DNA of 64,000 bases from Gammaproteobacteria bacterium. Its GTDB lineage: Bacteria; Pseudomonadota; Gammaproteobacteria; GCA-001735895. The notes below the pieces were generated by a model that was not told where the DNA came from, did not search any database, and saw nothing but the letters and a program-made list of their open reading frames with translations. The number at the start of each line of letters is the position of its first letter. The stretch's first letter is position 1. The stretch lies in assembly GCA_018669845.1 (NCBI GenBank), contig JABHSO010000025.1:18314-82313 (forward strand), given 5' to 3'. The translations under genes and the position numbers were made by a program. Shown here in pieces: positions 32,154 through 42,853 of the stretch.

Positions 32154-32187
32154 ATGCTGGAGCAAACGATGTTTGTTCCAGCATTTT
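32154..32187 (+). terminator. Intrinsic terminator downstream of secF
   Basis: 14-bp stem atgctggagcaaac / gtttgttccagcat with 3-nt loop, followed by a short T tract. Confidence 0.75.
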
Positions 32188-32253
32188 AATCTTTAGCAGG
32201 CTAACTCTGTTTATTCAACAAAGTAAAACTTTTCATTATTTGTAGTTTGGATT

Positions 32254-33033
32254 TTAATTAGTTAATGATTTAAAAAACTGTTTAACTCCACCAGCCATAA
32301 AGAAATAATCTGCAATTCCATTATCTTCCAGATAGTACTGTAACCAGCGTACCTGTTTGCCAGCCTCATCATATACCAGTAAGCTTTTTCCGGATTTTTT
32401 AACGCCTTTTAAAAACTTACTCAGTTTTTTCTGCTCATCCATTGATATATTATCCTGACGGTATGGGAAGAGTTCTATTAGTCCACGTTGAGAAGGTTCA
32501 CGAATATCAAGAATAACGGTGTTATCATCAATATTAGCAGTGAATTCTTCAGGCTTTAACAGGTATTTTTTCAAATCATCTTTACTTAATAATCGACTTG
32601 TATCTACAGGTGTACTACCCAGTAATACTGCTTTTTCAGGGTGAGCCTTTGCCCAGTCAAAGATGCCAGAGTCGTAAGCGAATATATTCGTGATTTTTGC
32701 TCTACGGGCTTTCTTTGCTGCTTTATAAGATTTATAGCAGCTATGACCATTACAATAAAAAATAACGGGTTTACCGTCGTTTTGAAGAGCGGAAACCTGA
32801 GCAGTAAATTTTTTGCTGTTTAAAGGAATGTTAATGGCATTGTTTATATGTAACGTATTAAATTCAAAAGCTGAACGTACATCTACAACAATCACATTAT
32901 CAAACTCCCTGTTTAATTGTGATGTTTCGTAAACTTGTACCTTGGGGTAAGTCGCCCGTCCTGGGTAATCACCCGATTGAGCCCAAACTGGTAGTAATAG
33001 ACTAATGAGTGAAAATATGAATAGAAATTTCAT
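32254..33033 (-). CDS. Secreted protein with two rhodanese-like domains
   Basis: Signal peptide; VIVVDVRSAFEFNTLHINNAINIP ... VIFYCNGHSCYKSYKAAKKA, then a second domain VILDIREPSQRGLIELFPYRQDNI. Confidence 0.88.
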   Translation of the reverse strand: MKFLFIFSLISLLLPVWAQSGDYPGRATYPKVQVYETSQLNREFDNVIVVDVRSAFEFNTLHINNAINIPLNSKKFTAQVSALQNDGKPVIFYCNGHSCYKSYKAAKKARRAKITNIFAYDSGIFDWAKAHPEKAVLLGSTPVDTSRLLSKDDLKKYLLKPEEFTANIDDNTVILDIREPSQRGLIELFPYRQDNISMDEQKKLSKFLKGVKKSGKSLLVYDEAGKQVRWLQYYLEDNGIADYFFMAGGVKQFFKSLTN

Positions 33034-33223
33034 TCCTGCAAGCTCCTGTATATTTTAGTGATTATTGTTTTTATAGACTTAAGTGTAGATTAGATTATCG
33101 TTAGGTCAATAAGTTAGATGCTTTTGCTAATAAAAATATTAAGTTTTTACCTTTGTGTTAACTCTTTAATATTGTGATTTGATTTGATTTGTTTTAAAGG
33201 TTATAGCTCACATCTTACTAAAG

Positions 33224-33240
33224 TGGCACGCTCTCTGCAT
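33224..33240 (+). promoter_or_regulatory. Sigma-54 (RpoN) promoter-like site upstream of flgG
   Basis: TGGCACGCTCTCTGCAT; GG (33225-33226) and GC (33237-33238) separated by 10 nt. Confidence 0.75.
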
Positions 33241-33275
33241 ATACTCCTGTAAATGCCCCAACACAGGAGATTATT

Positions 33276-34061
33276 ATGAACCAGGCACTCTGGGTAGCCA
33301 AAACTGGTCTGGACGCCCAACAGACCCGTTTATCAGTCATTTCAAACAATCTGGCTAATGTCAGTACCAATGGATTTAAACAATCCAGAGCGGTGTTTGA
33401 AGACTTGTTGTATCAAAATGTTCGGCAGGTAGGTGGCCAGACATCGCAGGAAACCCGTTTACCGTCAGGCCTTTCACTGGGTACCGGTACACGCGTAGTG
33501 GCCACAGAAAAATTGCATACGCAGGGATCTATTCTTAACACTGAAAATTCACTCGATGTAGCTATTGACGGGAAAGGTTATTTTCCTGTTTTACTACCCG
33601 ATGGCAATGAAGCTTACACCCGAGATGGTAGCTTTAAAATTTCTGATCAGGGGCAATTAGTCACCGCAAGCGGCTATACCTTGCAGCCTGGAATTACTAT
33701 TGCTGCCGACGTTCAATCAATCACAATTGGTCAGGACGGTGTTGTTTCAGTAACTTTACCTGGGCAGGCAACACCGTCTGTTATCGGTAATATTCAAATT
33801 TCAAACTTTATAAATCCTACCGGTTTACAGCCGATTGGAGAAAATATGTTTCTTGAATCGGCTGCCAGTGGTGCTGCTCAGGCCGGAACACCAGGATTGA
33901 CCGGCTTGGGGCGCTTACGCCAGGGGGCCCTTGAAGGTTCTAATGTGAATATTGTGGAAGAAATGGTTGGTATGATTGAAGCTCAACGTGCCTATGAAAT
34001 GAATTCGAAATTGATCTCAACTGCTGATGGCATGATGCAGTATCTGAATAACAATATTTAG
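33276..34061 (+). CDS. flgG: Flagellar basal-body rod protein FlgG
   Basis: [47 protein letters not shown] ... [22 protein letters not shown]. Confidence 0.97.
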   Translation: MNQALWVAKTGLDAQQTRLSVISNNLANVSTNGFKQSRAVFEDLLYQNVRQVGGQTSQETRLPSGLSLGTGTRVVATEKLHTQGSILNTENSLDVAIDGKGYFPVLLPDGNEAYTRDGSFKISDQGQLVTASGYTLQPGITIAADVQSITIGQDGVVSVTLPGQATPSVIGNIQISNFINPTGLQPIGENMFLESAASGAAQAGTPGLTGLGRLRQGALEGSNVNIVEEMVGMIEAQRAYEMNSKLISTADGMMQYLNNNI

Positions 34062-34069
34062 GTGATGTG

Positions 34070-34771
34070 ATGAGAAATAAATACTTAACTCAACTGATAA
34101 AAGCTGCAGTTCTTATTTCTTCAGTTATTTTATTACAGGCCTGTTCAAGTACCCGCCTTCAGGTGCAACCTGATCCCATGTTTGCACCGGTTGATTTGAA
34201 ACAAAGCCGTTTCCAGCCAGTTAATAATGGCTCTATCTTCCAGCAGGGCCGATCTGTTAGATTATTTGAAGATAGTAAGGCGTTCAGAGTAGGGGACTTG
34301 CTGAGTATTTCACTTTCTGAGTCAACTAATGCAACAAAATCAGCAGCAACCAACACGGCAAAGGATGATGATGTCACTTTAGGAGCAGGTACTTTTCTGG
34401 GTGTTTCACCAACTTATAAAGGCAATGCTCTGATGGATAATGCATTAACTGCTGAAAGAGCCTTCAAGGGCAGTGGCGATACGGCGCAGAGTAATAGTTT
34501 AAAGGGTGAAATAACCGTGATGGTGAGTGATATCTTACCGAATGGCAATTTAGTGGTTAGAGGTGAAAAGATTATAGGATTAAATCAAGGGTCTGAATTC
34601 ATCCGTATTACAGGCATTGTCCGCCCACAGGATGTGAGTTCAAACAATGAAGTAACATCAGGAAAACTGGCCAATTCTCGCATTTATTATGGTGGTGGTG
34701 GGGTCATTGCAGAAGCAAATACAAAAGGCTGGTTAAGTCGTTTCTTTAGCAGCCCTGTTTTTCCTTTTTAG
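34070..34771 (+). CDS. flgH: Flagellar L-ring protein FlgH
   Basis: Lipobox LLQACSS; GSIFQQGRSVRLFEDSKAFRVGDLLSISLSESTNATKSA. Confidence 0.95.
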   Translation: MRNKYLTQLIKAAVLISSVILLQACSSTRLQVQPDPMFAPVDLKQSRFQPVNNGSIFQQGRSVRLFEDSKAFRVGDLLSISLSESTNATKSAATNTAKDDDVTLGAGTFLGVSPTYKGNALMDNALTAERAFKGSGDTAQSNSLKGEITVMVSDILPNGNLVVRGEKIIGLNQGSEFIRITGIVRPQDVSSNNEVTSGKLANSRIYYGGGGVIAEANTKGWLSRFFSSPVFPF

Positions 34772-34774
34772 GAG

Positions 34775-35884
34775 ATGAAGATGAAAAATTTAAAAATGTT
34801 ACTACTGATTTGTTTGTTAGTGATTTCATCTAATAGCTTTGCAGAACGTATTAAAGATATTACTGAAATTAAAGGTGTTCGCAGTAACCAACTGGTTGGA
34901 TACGGTTTGGTTGTGGGTCTGGATGGAACAGGTGATCAAACAGCTCAAACTCCATTTACAGTGCAAAGTTTAAAAAGCATGTTATCGCAATATGGTATTA
35001 CGTTGCCTGCTGATGTTAACCCACAGGTTAAAAATATAGCAGCAGTCAGTATCCATGCAGATTTACCGGCATTTGCCAAAATTGGTCAAACTATTGATAT
35101 CACTGTGTCATCATTGGGTAATTCGAAAAGTTTACGTGGTGGTAGCCTGTTAATGACCCCGTTAAAAGGTGCTGATGGAAATATCTATGCCATGGCTCAA
35201 GGCAATTTGATTGTCGGTGGTCTGGGTGTTGAGGGAGCTGATGGCTCAAGAGTAACAATAAATGTACCGAGTGTGGGACGTGTTCCAAACGGTGCTTCTA
35301 TTGAACGAGAAATTACTAACCCTTTTGCTCTGGGAAATCATATCACGCTGCATTTAAAGCGACCTGATTTTACTACGGCTAAAAGGCTTTCGGATACCAT
35401 CAATCGAGTATTAGGTCCGGACAATGCGTTTGCCCAGGACAGTGTGTCTGTAAAAATAAATGCGCCAAAAGATATTTCTCAACGGGTTGGATACATGTCG
35501 TTTATTGAAAACCTTGAGTTTCAACCGGGAGAAGCCGCAGCCAAAGTTATTATCAATTCACGCACTGGAACCGTTGTGATTGGCAATCATGTGAAAGTTT
35601 ATTCAGCAGCGGTATCACATGGAAATATGACGGTGACAATTACCAATACAAATCAGGTCAGCCAACCGGGAGCGCTATCAGATGGGGAAACAGTAGCAAC
35701 TCAGCAAAGTGATATTGATGTGGCTCAGGGTGATAACCGTATGTTTTTGTTCAATACAGGTGTTTCGCTGGACCAGATAGTACGTGCAGTTAATCAGGTA
35801 GGGGCTTCACCGGGTGATTTGGTTGCTATTTTAGAGTCTTTGAAGCAAGTGGGTGCGCTTTCTGCTGATCTTATCGTTATTTAA
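34775..35884 (+). CDS. flgI: Flagellar P-ring protein FlgI
   Basis: [43 protein letters not shown]. Confidence 0.97.
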   Translation: MKMKNLKMLLLICLLVISSNSFAERIKDITEIKGVRSNQLVGYGLVVGLDGTGDQTAQTPFTVQSLKSMLSQYGITLPADVNPQVKNIAAVSIHADLPAFAKIGQTIDITVSSLGNSKSLRGGSLLMTPLKGADGNIYAMAQGNLIVGGLGVEGADGSRVTINVPSVGRVPNGASIEREITNPFALGNHITLHLKRPDFTTAKRLSDTINRVLGPDNAFAQDSVSVKINAPKDISQRVGYMSFIENLEFQPGEAAAKVIINSRTGTVVIGNHVKVYSAAVSHGNMTVTITNTNQVSQPGALSDGETVATQQSDIDVAQGDNRMFLFNTGVSLDQIVRAVNQVGASPGDLVAILESLKQVGALSADLIVI

Positions 35885-36137
35885 CTTATCCGTGTTGAAT
35901 GCCAATAAGAGCATCATCTCTATCATCAATTTTAGCTGTACATAAAATAATAGGAAGTCATAATTTATAAATGACTGATAGCAGTTATCTAAAGGTCAAT
36001 CTTTATTTAACTGTTTTCTCATGTCTAAATATACATAGAATTAATTGAAGACTGAGCTATTATTATAAAATCGTAAAATTATTGTGGGTTAGTCTTCTTT
36101 TTAGAAAGCTGATTCTGAGATGTGAAAGGTATTATTA

Positions 36138-36584
36138 ATGAGCAAGAATAGAAATGAGCTGTTGCGTGATATTAAGTCATTAGCATTGTTAATACCGGGC
36201 GATGACTATGATTTGTACATAAAACAGACTCAACAAAAGAACCTTGATTATGTTCCGCCTTTCGGATTTCTCCCTGCGATGGATGAAAAAAACCCAAAAT
36301 CTTTAAATGATGTTGAGCTGAACGTTCTTTCAAAATCAAAACAGAATTACCTTAATAATATATTCATTCCCGTTATTGTTGAGAAACAGGCTCATATACT
36401 TAAAGACGATAAAAAGGAAAGTGAAAAGTCAGCCGTTGCACGGTGGACTGACCTTATAAAAAAAGCTCAGACTCCGAATCAGCTTAAGAGTGTTATTGAA
36501 AAAATTAATCTACGCATGAAGTCTCAGACTAAAGGTAAAAATTCTCAAAATAAATCATTCTGGAAAAAAATTCTGGGTTTATAA
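36138..36584 (+). CDS. Hypothetical protein
   Basis: 148-aa ORF with GAG-like upstream site; Lys-rich C-terminus; no family recognised. Confidence 0.5.
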   Translation: MSKNRNELLRDIKSLALLIPGDDYDLYIKQTQQKNLDYVPPFGFLPAMDEKNPKSLNDVELNVLSKSKQNYLNNIFIPVIVEKQAHILKDDKKESEKSAVARWTDLIKKAQTPNQLKSVIEKINLRMKSQTKGKNSQNKSFWKKILGL

Positions 36585-36791
36585 TTTTATATCATATTTA
36601 CCCATAACTTCGTTAATTCCTGGTACATTTGAAATTGTTTAACTGAATTATGTCAGGTTAATTTCTCACTAAATCTTGTTAGCTTGGCTAGCTCTTTGTT
36701 CGTTTCATGCCCAGTATTTCAAGGCTTATATTGATTTACACTTATTTGTTTGAAAGGGTACGCATCATTAGTGATGACAATAAAATTCAAA

Positions 36792-36834
36792 GGTGCGCGT
36801 GGAGTACCCAACGGTAGGGTGTGCCATGCGCACC
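36792..36834. repeat. Imperfect inverted repeat of the GGTGCGC...GTAGGGTGTGCC family
   Basis: ggtgcgcgtggagtacccaacggtagggtgtgccatgcgcacc. Confidence 0.75.
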
Positions 36835-36845
36835 AGATGATTAAT

Positions 36846-38612
36846 TTATTCTTTAATTTGCTGCAAAATTTCAGCGTTTGAAATTGAACTGATTAATTCA
36901 TAATTTATGTAACTGGGCATATTTCTTAGTGTATCTGTAACCTGTTGTTCGTCGTTAAAGTTACCACCATAAACTAAAGCGTACTGTTCATCAGCGGTGA
37001 TGAAGTAGGCCAGCTCTTCTGTGAAGTAATTGCTATAACGCTGTGCAATTTTATACATGTCCTGCTTTTCAGCAACGGTAGCAATCTTGATAGACAATTT
37101 GCTTTCATCAAGATTTGATAACCACTGAGAGCCATGAATAGTATTATCTGAACCGAAGTTATATAACGGTGCCAGGTATTGAACACGGCCATCAAGACTT
37201 TGTACTTCATCATTCATTTCAACTATTTCAGCTTTAATTTCTTCAGCTTTCTGTTGAAACTCAGTATTTAGTTGCTCTGTCTTTTGTTGTAACTCTGATT
37301 TAACCTGAGTCAGGTTGTTTTGTAACTCAATGATTTCAGAATAGAAAACCTGTGAAGCCATTTGCTCATCTTCTACCTTATTCTGTAAATTAGAAACCTG
37401 CTCGTTGATAACGGTATTACGCTGACCTTCATTAGCCATCTCAGTATCACGAACATACTCACCATAAAAGAAAGTAGCGATCACAGCCAATACAAGTAAC
37501 AGACTTCCACCAGCCAGTACTCTGAAATGTTTCTTTTCGAGTGTGGCAAGAGCCAGTAATGTGCGAGTGATAGAGCCGGTATTAACCTGTAGTTCATCAA
37601 TCTGAGCCTGTTGCTCAATATTTTCCTGAGCTAATTGAGCAGTATGTAGCTCAAGTGCTTGAACATCAGATGATAATTTACTGGTCAGAATATCCAGTGT
37701 CTCTGTTGAGTCTCTAAGGTTTTGACTATCTATGACTAATTGATCAGATGTGCCTTCAAGTGCTGCTGCACGCTTTTCCAAAGCTTCATCGACAGATTGC
37801 ATCAACAGCATTTTTGCTTTTTGGCTGCTGATCTCATCGTTACTTGTTTTTATCTTGTCATCAAGTTTTTCATCTCGAGACTGAGATAGTTGAGCAACAT
37901 TTTCCAGGTCTGTAATGATTTTGGCTTCAAGTTCTGAAAGAGCTTTGCTATTTTCCTTGATACTCTTAGTCAGTTTTGTACTAATAGTTTTAGCATTTTT
38001 AGATAGTTTTTCAGCCCGTTGGATGAGATCTTCGTGCTGTTGTGTAAACTCGCTATTTACTTCAGACTGAGTATCAATAGCCAGATTAAGAGCTTCTTTA
38101 GATGATTTTTCAAATGCCTTTAAAGTGGTATTAACCTTTTTCAAATCAACAGTGATTTTATTTGACTGTTGGCTCAGTTCGCCAAATGTATTATCTATAA
38201 CGGCTAATTGTTTATATGTATCAGCAACTTTGTCGGTTATTTCTGCATCAGAGGTTGTCAAACGATTAACATCTGATTTCACCTGTTTGTTAGTCGCATT
38301 AAGCTTTTTAGTTAATGTACTGATGGAGCCTTCTACAGCAGTTATTTGATCATTAATCTCAATAACCTGTTTTTCATTACTTTCGGTTATTTCGACATCA
38401 GAAGTTGTCAGTCGAGAAACATCTTCTTTAACTTGTTTATTAGTCGTATTTATTTTCTTTGTTAACGTACTAATAGATCCTTTTAAAGCAGACATTTGCT
38501 TATTAATTTCTAAAACCTGACTTTCTTTACCGCTGTCCTGCAGTGAAATCAGATTATCTTTCGTCTCTGGGACGTCGCTGTCTGTTATCAGCGTAGTGCT
38601 TTTAGTTGCCAT
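36846..38612 (-). CDS. Large coiled-coil protein with one TM helix and SPOR-like C-terminus
   Basis: Extended heptad-like sequence; TM FRVLAGGSLLLVLAVIATFFYG; ~50-aa internal tandem duplication in the N-terminal part. Confidence 0.7.
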   Translation of the reverse strand: MATKSTTLITDSDVPETKDNLISLQDSGKESQVLEINKQMSALKGSISTLTKKINTTNKQVKEDVSRLTTSDVEITESNEKQVIEINDQITAVEGSISTLTKKLNATNKQVKSDVNRLTTSDAEITDKVADTYKQLAVIDNTFGELSQQSNKITVDLKKVNTTLKAFEKSSKEALNLAIDTQSEVNSEFTQQHEDLIQRAEKLSKNAKTISTKLTKSIKENSKALSELEAKIITDLENVAQLSQSRDEKLDDKIKTSNDEISSQKAKMLLMQSVDEALEKRAAALEGTSDQLVIDSQNLRDSTETLDILTSKLSSDVQALELHTAQLAQENIEQQAQIDELQVNTGSITRTLLALATLEKKHFRVLAGGSLLLVLAVIATFFYGEYVRDTEMANEGQRNTVINEQVSNLQNKVEDEQMASQVFYSEIIELQNNLTQVKSELQQKTEQLNTEFQQKAEEIKAEIVEMNDEVQSLDGRVQYLAPLYNFGSDNTIHGSQWLSNLDESKLSIKIATVAEKQDMYKIAQRYSNYFTEELAYFITADEQYALVYGGNFNDEQQVTDTLRNMPSYINYELISSISNAEILQQIKE

Positions 38613-38746
38613 GTTAATACCCATATCTAATTTGAAATCATATTTCAACAATATTAGCATATACTAATATAGAGTTAAAGAGTTTAGTTTTCTATGGCAT
38701 CATTTTGCTATGGGTTATAATGGTTTTATTTTGTATTGGACATCTT

Positions 38747-39157
38747 ATGAATTTCAGTTCTTCAAACTTTGGAATGCGTTTCCTTTTTTCAGCTATCCTG
38801 GTATTTGCTACTTATAACCCTGAAGGTTACTCATACTATGACTGGGTAAAAAATGTTATCCCTGCAGTCACAATTGAACAGGCGTTTGTGGGTGTTTTAC
38901 TGATAATAGGCTGGGTTATATACCTGAGGGCTACATTACGTTCACTGGGTTTTATTGGTCTTATTCTCGCATTTGCTTTTTTTGGTTTGTTGATAGCCAT
39001 GTTATTTAAGTGGGGCTGGATTTCACTGGAAGCTTCTAAAATGGTGGCCTATGTGATCGAAGTTTTATTAGCTGTAATACTGGCAGTGGGTATGTCCTGG
39101 TCTCATATTCGTCGTCGCATGTCGGGACAGATGGATATGGATGATGTAGATGAATAA
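38747..39157 (+). CDS. DUF6524-like membrane protein
   Basis: NFSSSNFGMRFLFSAILVFATYNPEGYSYYDWV; 4 predicted TM; C-term SWSHIRRRMSGQMDMDDVDE. Confidence 0.75.
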   Translation: MNFSSSNFGMRFLFSAILVFATYNPEGYSYYDWVKNVIPAVTIEQAFVGVLLIIGWVIYLRATLRSLGFIGLILAFAFFGLLIAMLFKWGWISLEASKMVAYVIEVLLAVILAVGMSWSHIRRRMSGQMDMDDVDE

Positions 39158-39234
39158 TACCTGATTAGTCTCTTGCATATCGTATAATTAACTTTTAAAA
39201 TCACTGCTAACGTAATGAAATTAAAAGAAATTAA

Positions 39235-41208
39235 GTGTCATTAGATAATGTGTTGTTTTGTAAGAGGGTGATTTCAAAATATTTGCCTGTGTGGTTACTG
39301 TTAGCCTTAATGATATCTTCTTTATCTGTACAGGCTAAGACAACCAGTTATACACTTGAGCAACAACGTTCATTATTCAAACAGGCTGAAAGAGCCCTTT
39401 CTGTTAAAGATAATAAAAAATTTAAAAAGCTGTTGATAGAGTTGCAGGATTATCCTGTAACCGGCTATCTTGAGTATGATTCATTTAGAAAAAAACTGAG
39501 TCGTTCAAGTCAGGATGAAGTAAAACAGTTTCTGAATAAATATCAGGGTTATCCCTTTTCCTATCGGCTTCTTGGAAAATGGTTAAATTTACTGGCTAAA
39601 CGTAAAGACTGGAAAAGCTATCTGGATTTTTATGATGGCAGGACAGCGGTTAAATATAAATGTCTCTCTTTTACTGCCCGTTTACAAACAGGTCAGGTTA
39701 AAAATATAAACAGTGATATTGAAAAAATCTGGTCGACAGGTTACTCACAACCTGACCAATGTGATGCCCCATTCGGTCATTATCTAAAAACTGCAGACAA
39801 TATTTCAGACTCGATTTGGACGAGAATAGAAAAAGCTTTTAAGGTCAGGCGTCCATCACTTGCAAAATATTTAGCGAAAAAGCTAAGTAAAAAAGATCAG
39901 AAATTAGTAGACGAGTGGTATCAGTCACATCGACACCCTGCAAAAAGATTACCCGCTCTGGCAAATAAAAAAGACAGTGAAATAAACCGTAAGATTATTA
40001 TTCATGCTTTAAAACGTCTTGCACGTAAGGATAGCTTAAAAGCCAAAGAACATTGGGATAAGCTTAAAGACAACTTCGAGTTTAATATAGAACAGAAGCA
40101 ACAGGTCGATCAAAAAATTGCATTATCAGCTGCTTATCAGCACAAGTCAGAGTCTAAATTATTACTTCAGAAGTTACCGGACAAATTGAAATCAGATAAT
40201 GCTCATATTTGGCTGGCTCGCATTCACCTTAGAGATGAAGACTGGATAGGGCTGATAAAAACTATTAGCAGCATGCCGGATCATTTAAAAACTGAATCTG
40301 AATGGGTTTACTGGTTAGCTAGAGCTTATGAAAATGCAGGGCATACGGTGAAGTCGGTGGATATTTTTACTGATCTCGCCCATAAAAGTACTTATTATGG
40401 GTTTCTGTCAGCTGACAAAGTTGATTTGAAATACCAGATAAATCAGCAACAAGCTGCATCAGAAACAACTTTTACAGAGCAGCAATTACTCGATAAAAGT
40501 GATCACTTATTAAGGGCTAGAGAACTCTTTTTTCTAGATAGACTTCTGGATGCAAGGCGCGAATGGTTTCAGGGTATTAGAAAGCTAAATCAGCAGGAGA
40601 TCAAACAGGCCGCGAGTATCGCTTCTAACTGGAAATGGCATGATAATGCTATTAAAACTGTAGCTAAAACCACTCACCGAAGTGATTATGACCTTAGATT
40701 CCCAATGCCCTTTAAGAAACAGGTAATGAAGAATGTTAAAAAAAATGGTCTCGATTTATCCGTGATCTATGGAGTCATGCGCCGGGAAAGTCTGTTCGAT
40801 CCTTTAGCAAAATCGAGGGTTGGGGCTTTAGGTCTTATGCAATTAATGCCTTCTACTGCTCGTCGTGTTGCGAAATCTCTAGGTTTAAAGAAGCCTAAAA
40901 AATATGATATTTTAAGAGTTAGCAATAATATCAAACTGGGTACTAGTTATTTTAAATCTGTACTTAAGCGATTTGATAACAATGTATCACTGGCAGCCGC
41001 TGCTTATAATGCAGGACCCGGTAATGTTAAAAAATGGCTACCAGAAAAAGAGTTACTTCCAGCTGACTTATGGGTAGAGACAATACCATTCAAAGAAACC
41101 AGGAACTACGTCCAGGCGGTATTGGCATATGCCACAATATTTGATAAACACCTGGGAAAAAAGGTACAGATATCAAGCCGTATGAATGATGTTAAACCGG
41201 TTTATTAA
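39235..41208 (+). CDS. Soluble lytic murein transglycosylase (Slt-like)
   Basis: YGVMRRESLFDPLAKSRVGALGLMQLMPSTA ... AAAYNAGPGNVKKWL; GTG start. Confidence 0.93.
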   Translation: MSLDNVLFCKRVISKYLPVWLLLALMISSLSVQAKTTSYTLEQQRSLFKQAERALSVKDNKKFKKLLIELQDYPVTGYLEYDSFRKKLSRSSQDEVKQFLNKYQGYPFSYRLLGKWLNLLAKRKDWKSYLDFYDGRTAVKYKCLSFTARLQTGQVKNINSDIEKIWSTGYSQPDQCDAPFGHYLKTADNISDSIWTRIEKAFKVRRPSLAKYLAKKLSKKDQKLVDEWYQSHRHPAKRLPALANKKDSEINRKIIIHALKRLARKDSLKAKEHWDKLKDNFEFNIEQKQQVDQKIALSAAYQHKSESKLLLQKLPDKLKSDNAHIWLARIHLRDEDWIGLIKTISSMPDHLKTESEWVYWLARAYENAGHTVKSVDIFTDLAHKSTYYGFLSADKVDLKYQINQQQAASETTFTEQQLLDKSDHLLRARELFFLDRLLDARREWFQGIRKLNQQEIKQAASIASNWKWHDNAIKTVAKTTHRSDYDLRFPMPFKKQVMKNVKKNGLDLSVIYGVMRRESLFDPLAKSRVGALGLMQLMPSTARRVAKSLGLKKPKKYDILRVSNNIKLGTSYFKSVLKRFDNNVSLAAAAYNAGPGNVKKWLPEKELLPADLWVETIPFKETRNYVQAVLAYATIFDKHLGKKVQISSRMNDVKPVY

Positions 41209-41241
41209 TGTTCAATAATAGCTTTTTATAAAAGTAATAAA

Positions 41242-42810
41242 TTAATTTTTCCGAATAATTTCACGAGCAGCATTGTGACCTGGAATACCACTGACACCGC
41301 CACCCGGGTGAGTGCCTGACCCGCACATGAATAAATTATTTATTTCAGTCTGGTACTGAGCCATTCCCAGCATCGGGCGCACTGAAAATAATTGATCAAG
41401 ACTCAATCTGCCATGAAAAATATCACCACCCGTCAGGCCAAATTTTTGCTCCAAATCCCAGGGACTATGAATTTGACGAGCTAAAACTGAATCTGTGAAA
41501 CCAGGTGCATAATTATCCACGGTATCGATGATATTATCTGCAACCTTCTCTCGGTGATTATCCCACTCTGAGCCTAAATCAGGGTTAAACTGTTGGCAGA
41601 ACAAACTGGCGACGTGTTTTCCTGGTGGCGTAAGCGTTGAATCTATGGTGCTGGGTATCAGCATTTCAACGATAGGTTTTTTTGCCCAGCCATTTCTTCT
41701 TGCATCGGTAAATGCCTGATCCATATAGTCGAGTGAAGGTGACATAATGATTCCTGCCTCAAGACAAAACTCAGGCATATCTGCGGTGAATTTTGGAAGG
41801 CTATCGAGCGCGACATTCATTCTGAATGTGCCGCTTTGGCATTTATAGCTTTTAAAGTGACTAAATATTTCATCACTCAAATTTTCAGGTTCTATAAGTT
41901 GTTGAAATAACAGTTTAGGGTTTACATTGGATACAACAATATCTGCAGTAATACTTGATCCATCTGCAAGATGAATTATTTTTGCCTGCTGTTTTGATAT
42001 CTCTATATTCTTTACTTCAGCCTGCGTTTTAATGCTAACACCAAGATTGATTGCCTCTTTGGCCATGGCCTGGGTGATGGCTCCCATTCCTCCTACTGCA
42101 TGACCCCAAACACCGGGTTTACCATTGACCTCGCCCAGTACATGATGCAAAAGCACATAAGCTGAACCTGGAGAGTAGGGACTGGCATAGTGGCCGACAA
42201 TAGCATCAAAACCCAACAACACCTTGATCGCATCAGATTCAAAAATATCATCAAGCATTTCACCTGCACTGACACTGAATAACTTGAGTAAAAACTGTTT
42301 CTGAGTATTGTTGAGTTTTCGAAAAAGTCGACTCATGCTGAATAACTTTAAAATATCTCCAAGTCCACCATTCACGATTGCCGGAGGTGTTAACAACATG
42401 ATTTCCTTAATGACAGGCACGATTTCATCAAGTGACCGGTAGTAATGAATTAGAGCATTCGCATCAGCAGAAGAAAATCTGTCTAGCTCTTCACAAGTTC
42501 TTTTAAGCTCAGGATAACTGAGGAAACTACGTCCATCTTCAAATGGAAGATAATTGTTAATTCTGCGCAGAAGAATTTTTAGACCATGTTCATGCAGATG
42601 AAGGTCATTAATTATTTTTGGGTGTAGCAGGCTGACGGTATAACTAGCCACTGAATTTCTGAACCCTGGATGAAACTCTTCTGTAACGGCTGCACCACCA
42701 ATTACATGGCGGCGTTCTACTATGGTGACTTTAAAGCCAGCCCTTGCCAGATAGGTGCTACACACTAAACCATTGTGACCACCACCTACAATAACGATAT
42801 GTTTGCTCAT
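41242..42810 (-). CDS. Phytoene desaturase-like NAD(P)/FAD-dependent oxidoreductase
   Basis: IVIVGGGHNGLVCSTYLARAGFKVTIVERRHVIGGAAVTEEFHPGFR ... MCGSGTHPGGGVSGIPGHNAAREI. Confidence 0.9.
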   Translation of the reverse strand: MSKHIVIVGGGHNGLVCSTYLARAGFKVTIVERRHVIGGAAVTEEFHPGFRNSVASYTVSLLHPKIINDLHLHEHGLKILLRRINNYLPFEDGRSFLSYPELKRTCEELDRFSSADANALIHYYRSLDEIVPVIKEIMLLTPPAIVNGGLGDILKLFSMSRLFRKLNNTQKQFLLKLFSVSAGEMLDDIFESDAIKVLLGFDAIVGHYASPYSPGSAYVLLHHVLGEVNGKPGVWGHAVGGMGAITQAMAKEAINLGVSIKTQAEVKNIEISKQQAKIIHLADGSSITADIVVSNVNPKLLFQQLIEPENLSDEIFSHFKSYKCQSGTFRMNVALDSLPKFTADMPEFCLEAGIIMSPSLDYMDQAFTDARRNGWAKKPIVEMLIPSTIDSTLTPPGKHVASLFCQQFNPDLGSEWDNHREKVADNIIDTVDNYAPGFTDSVLARQIHSPWDLEQKFGLTGGDIFHGRLSLDQLFSVRPMLGMAQYQTEINNLFMCGSGTHPGGGVSGIPGHNAAREIIRKN

Positions 42811-42853
42811 AATTCTACTTCAATTTTTTAAGTCTGAGATAGGACTAAACAGA

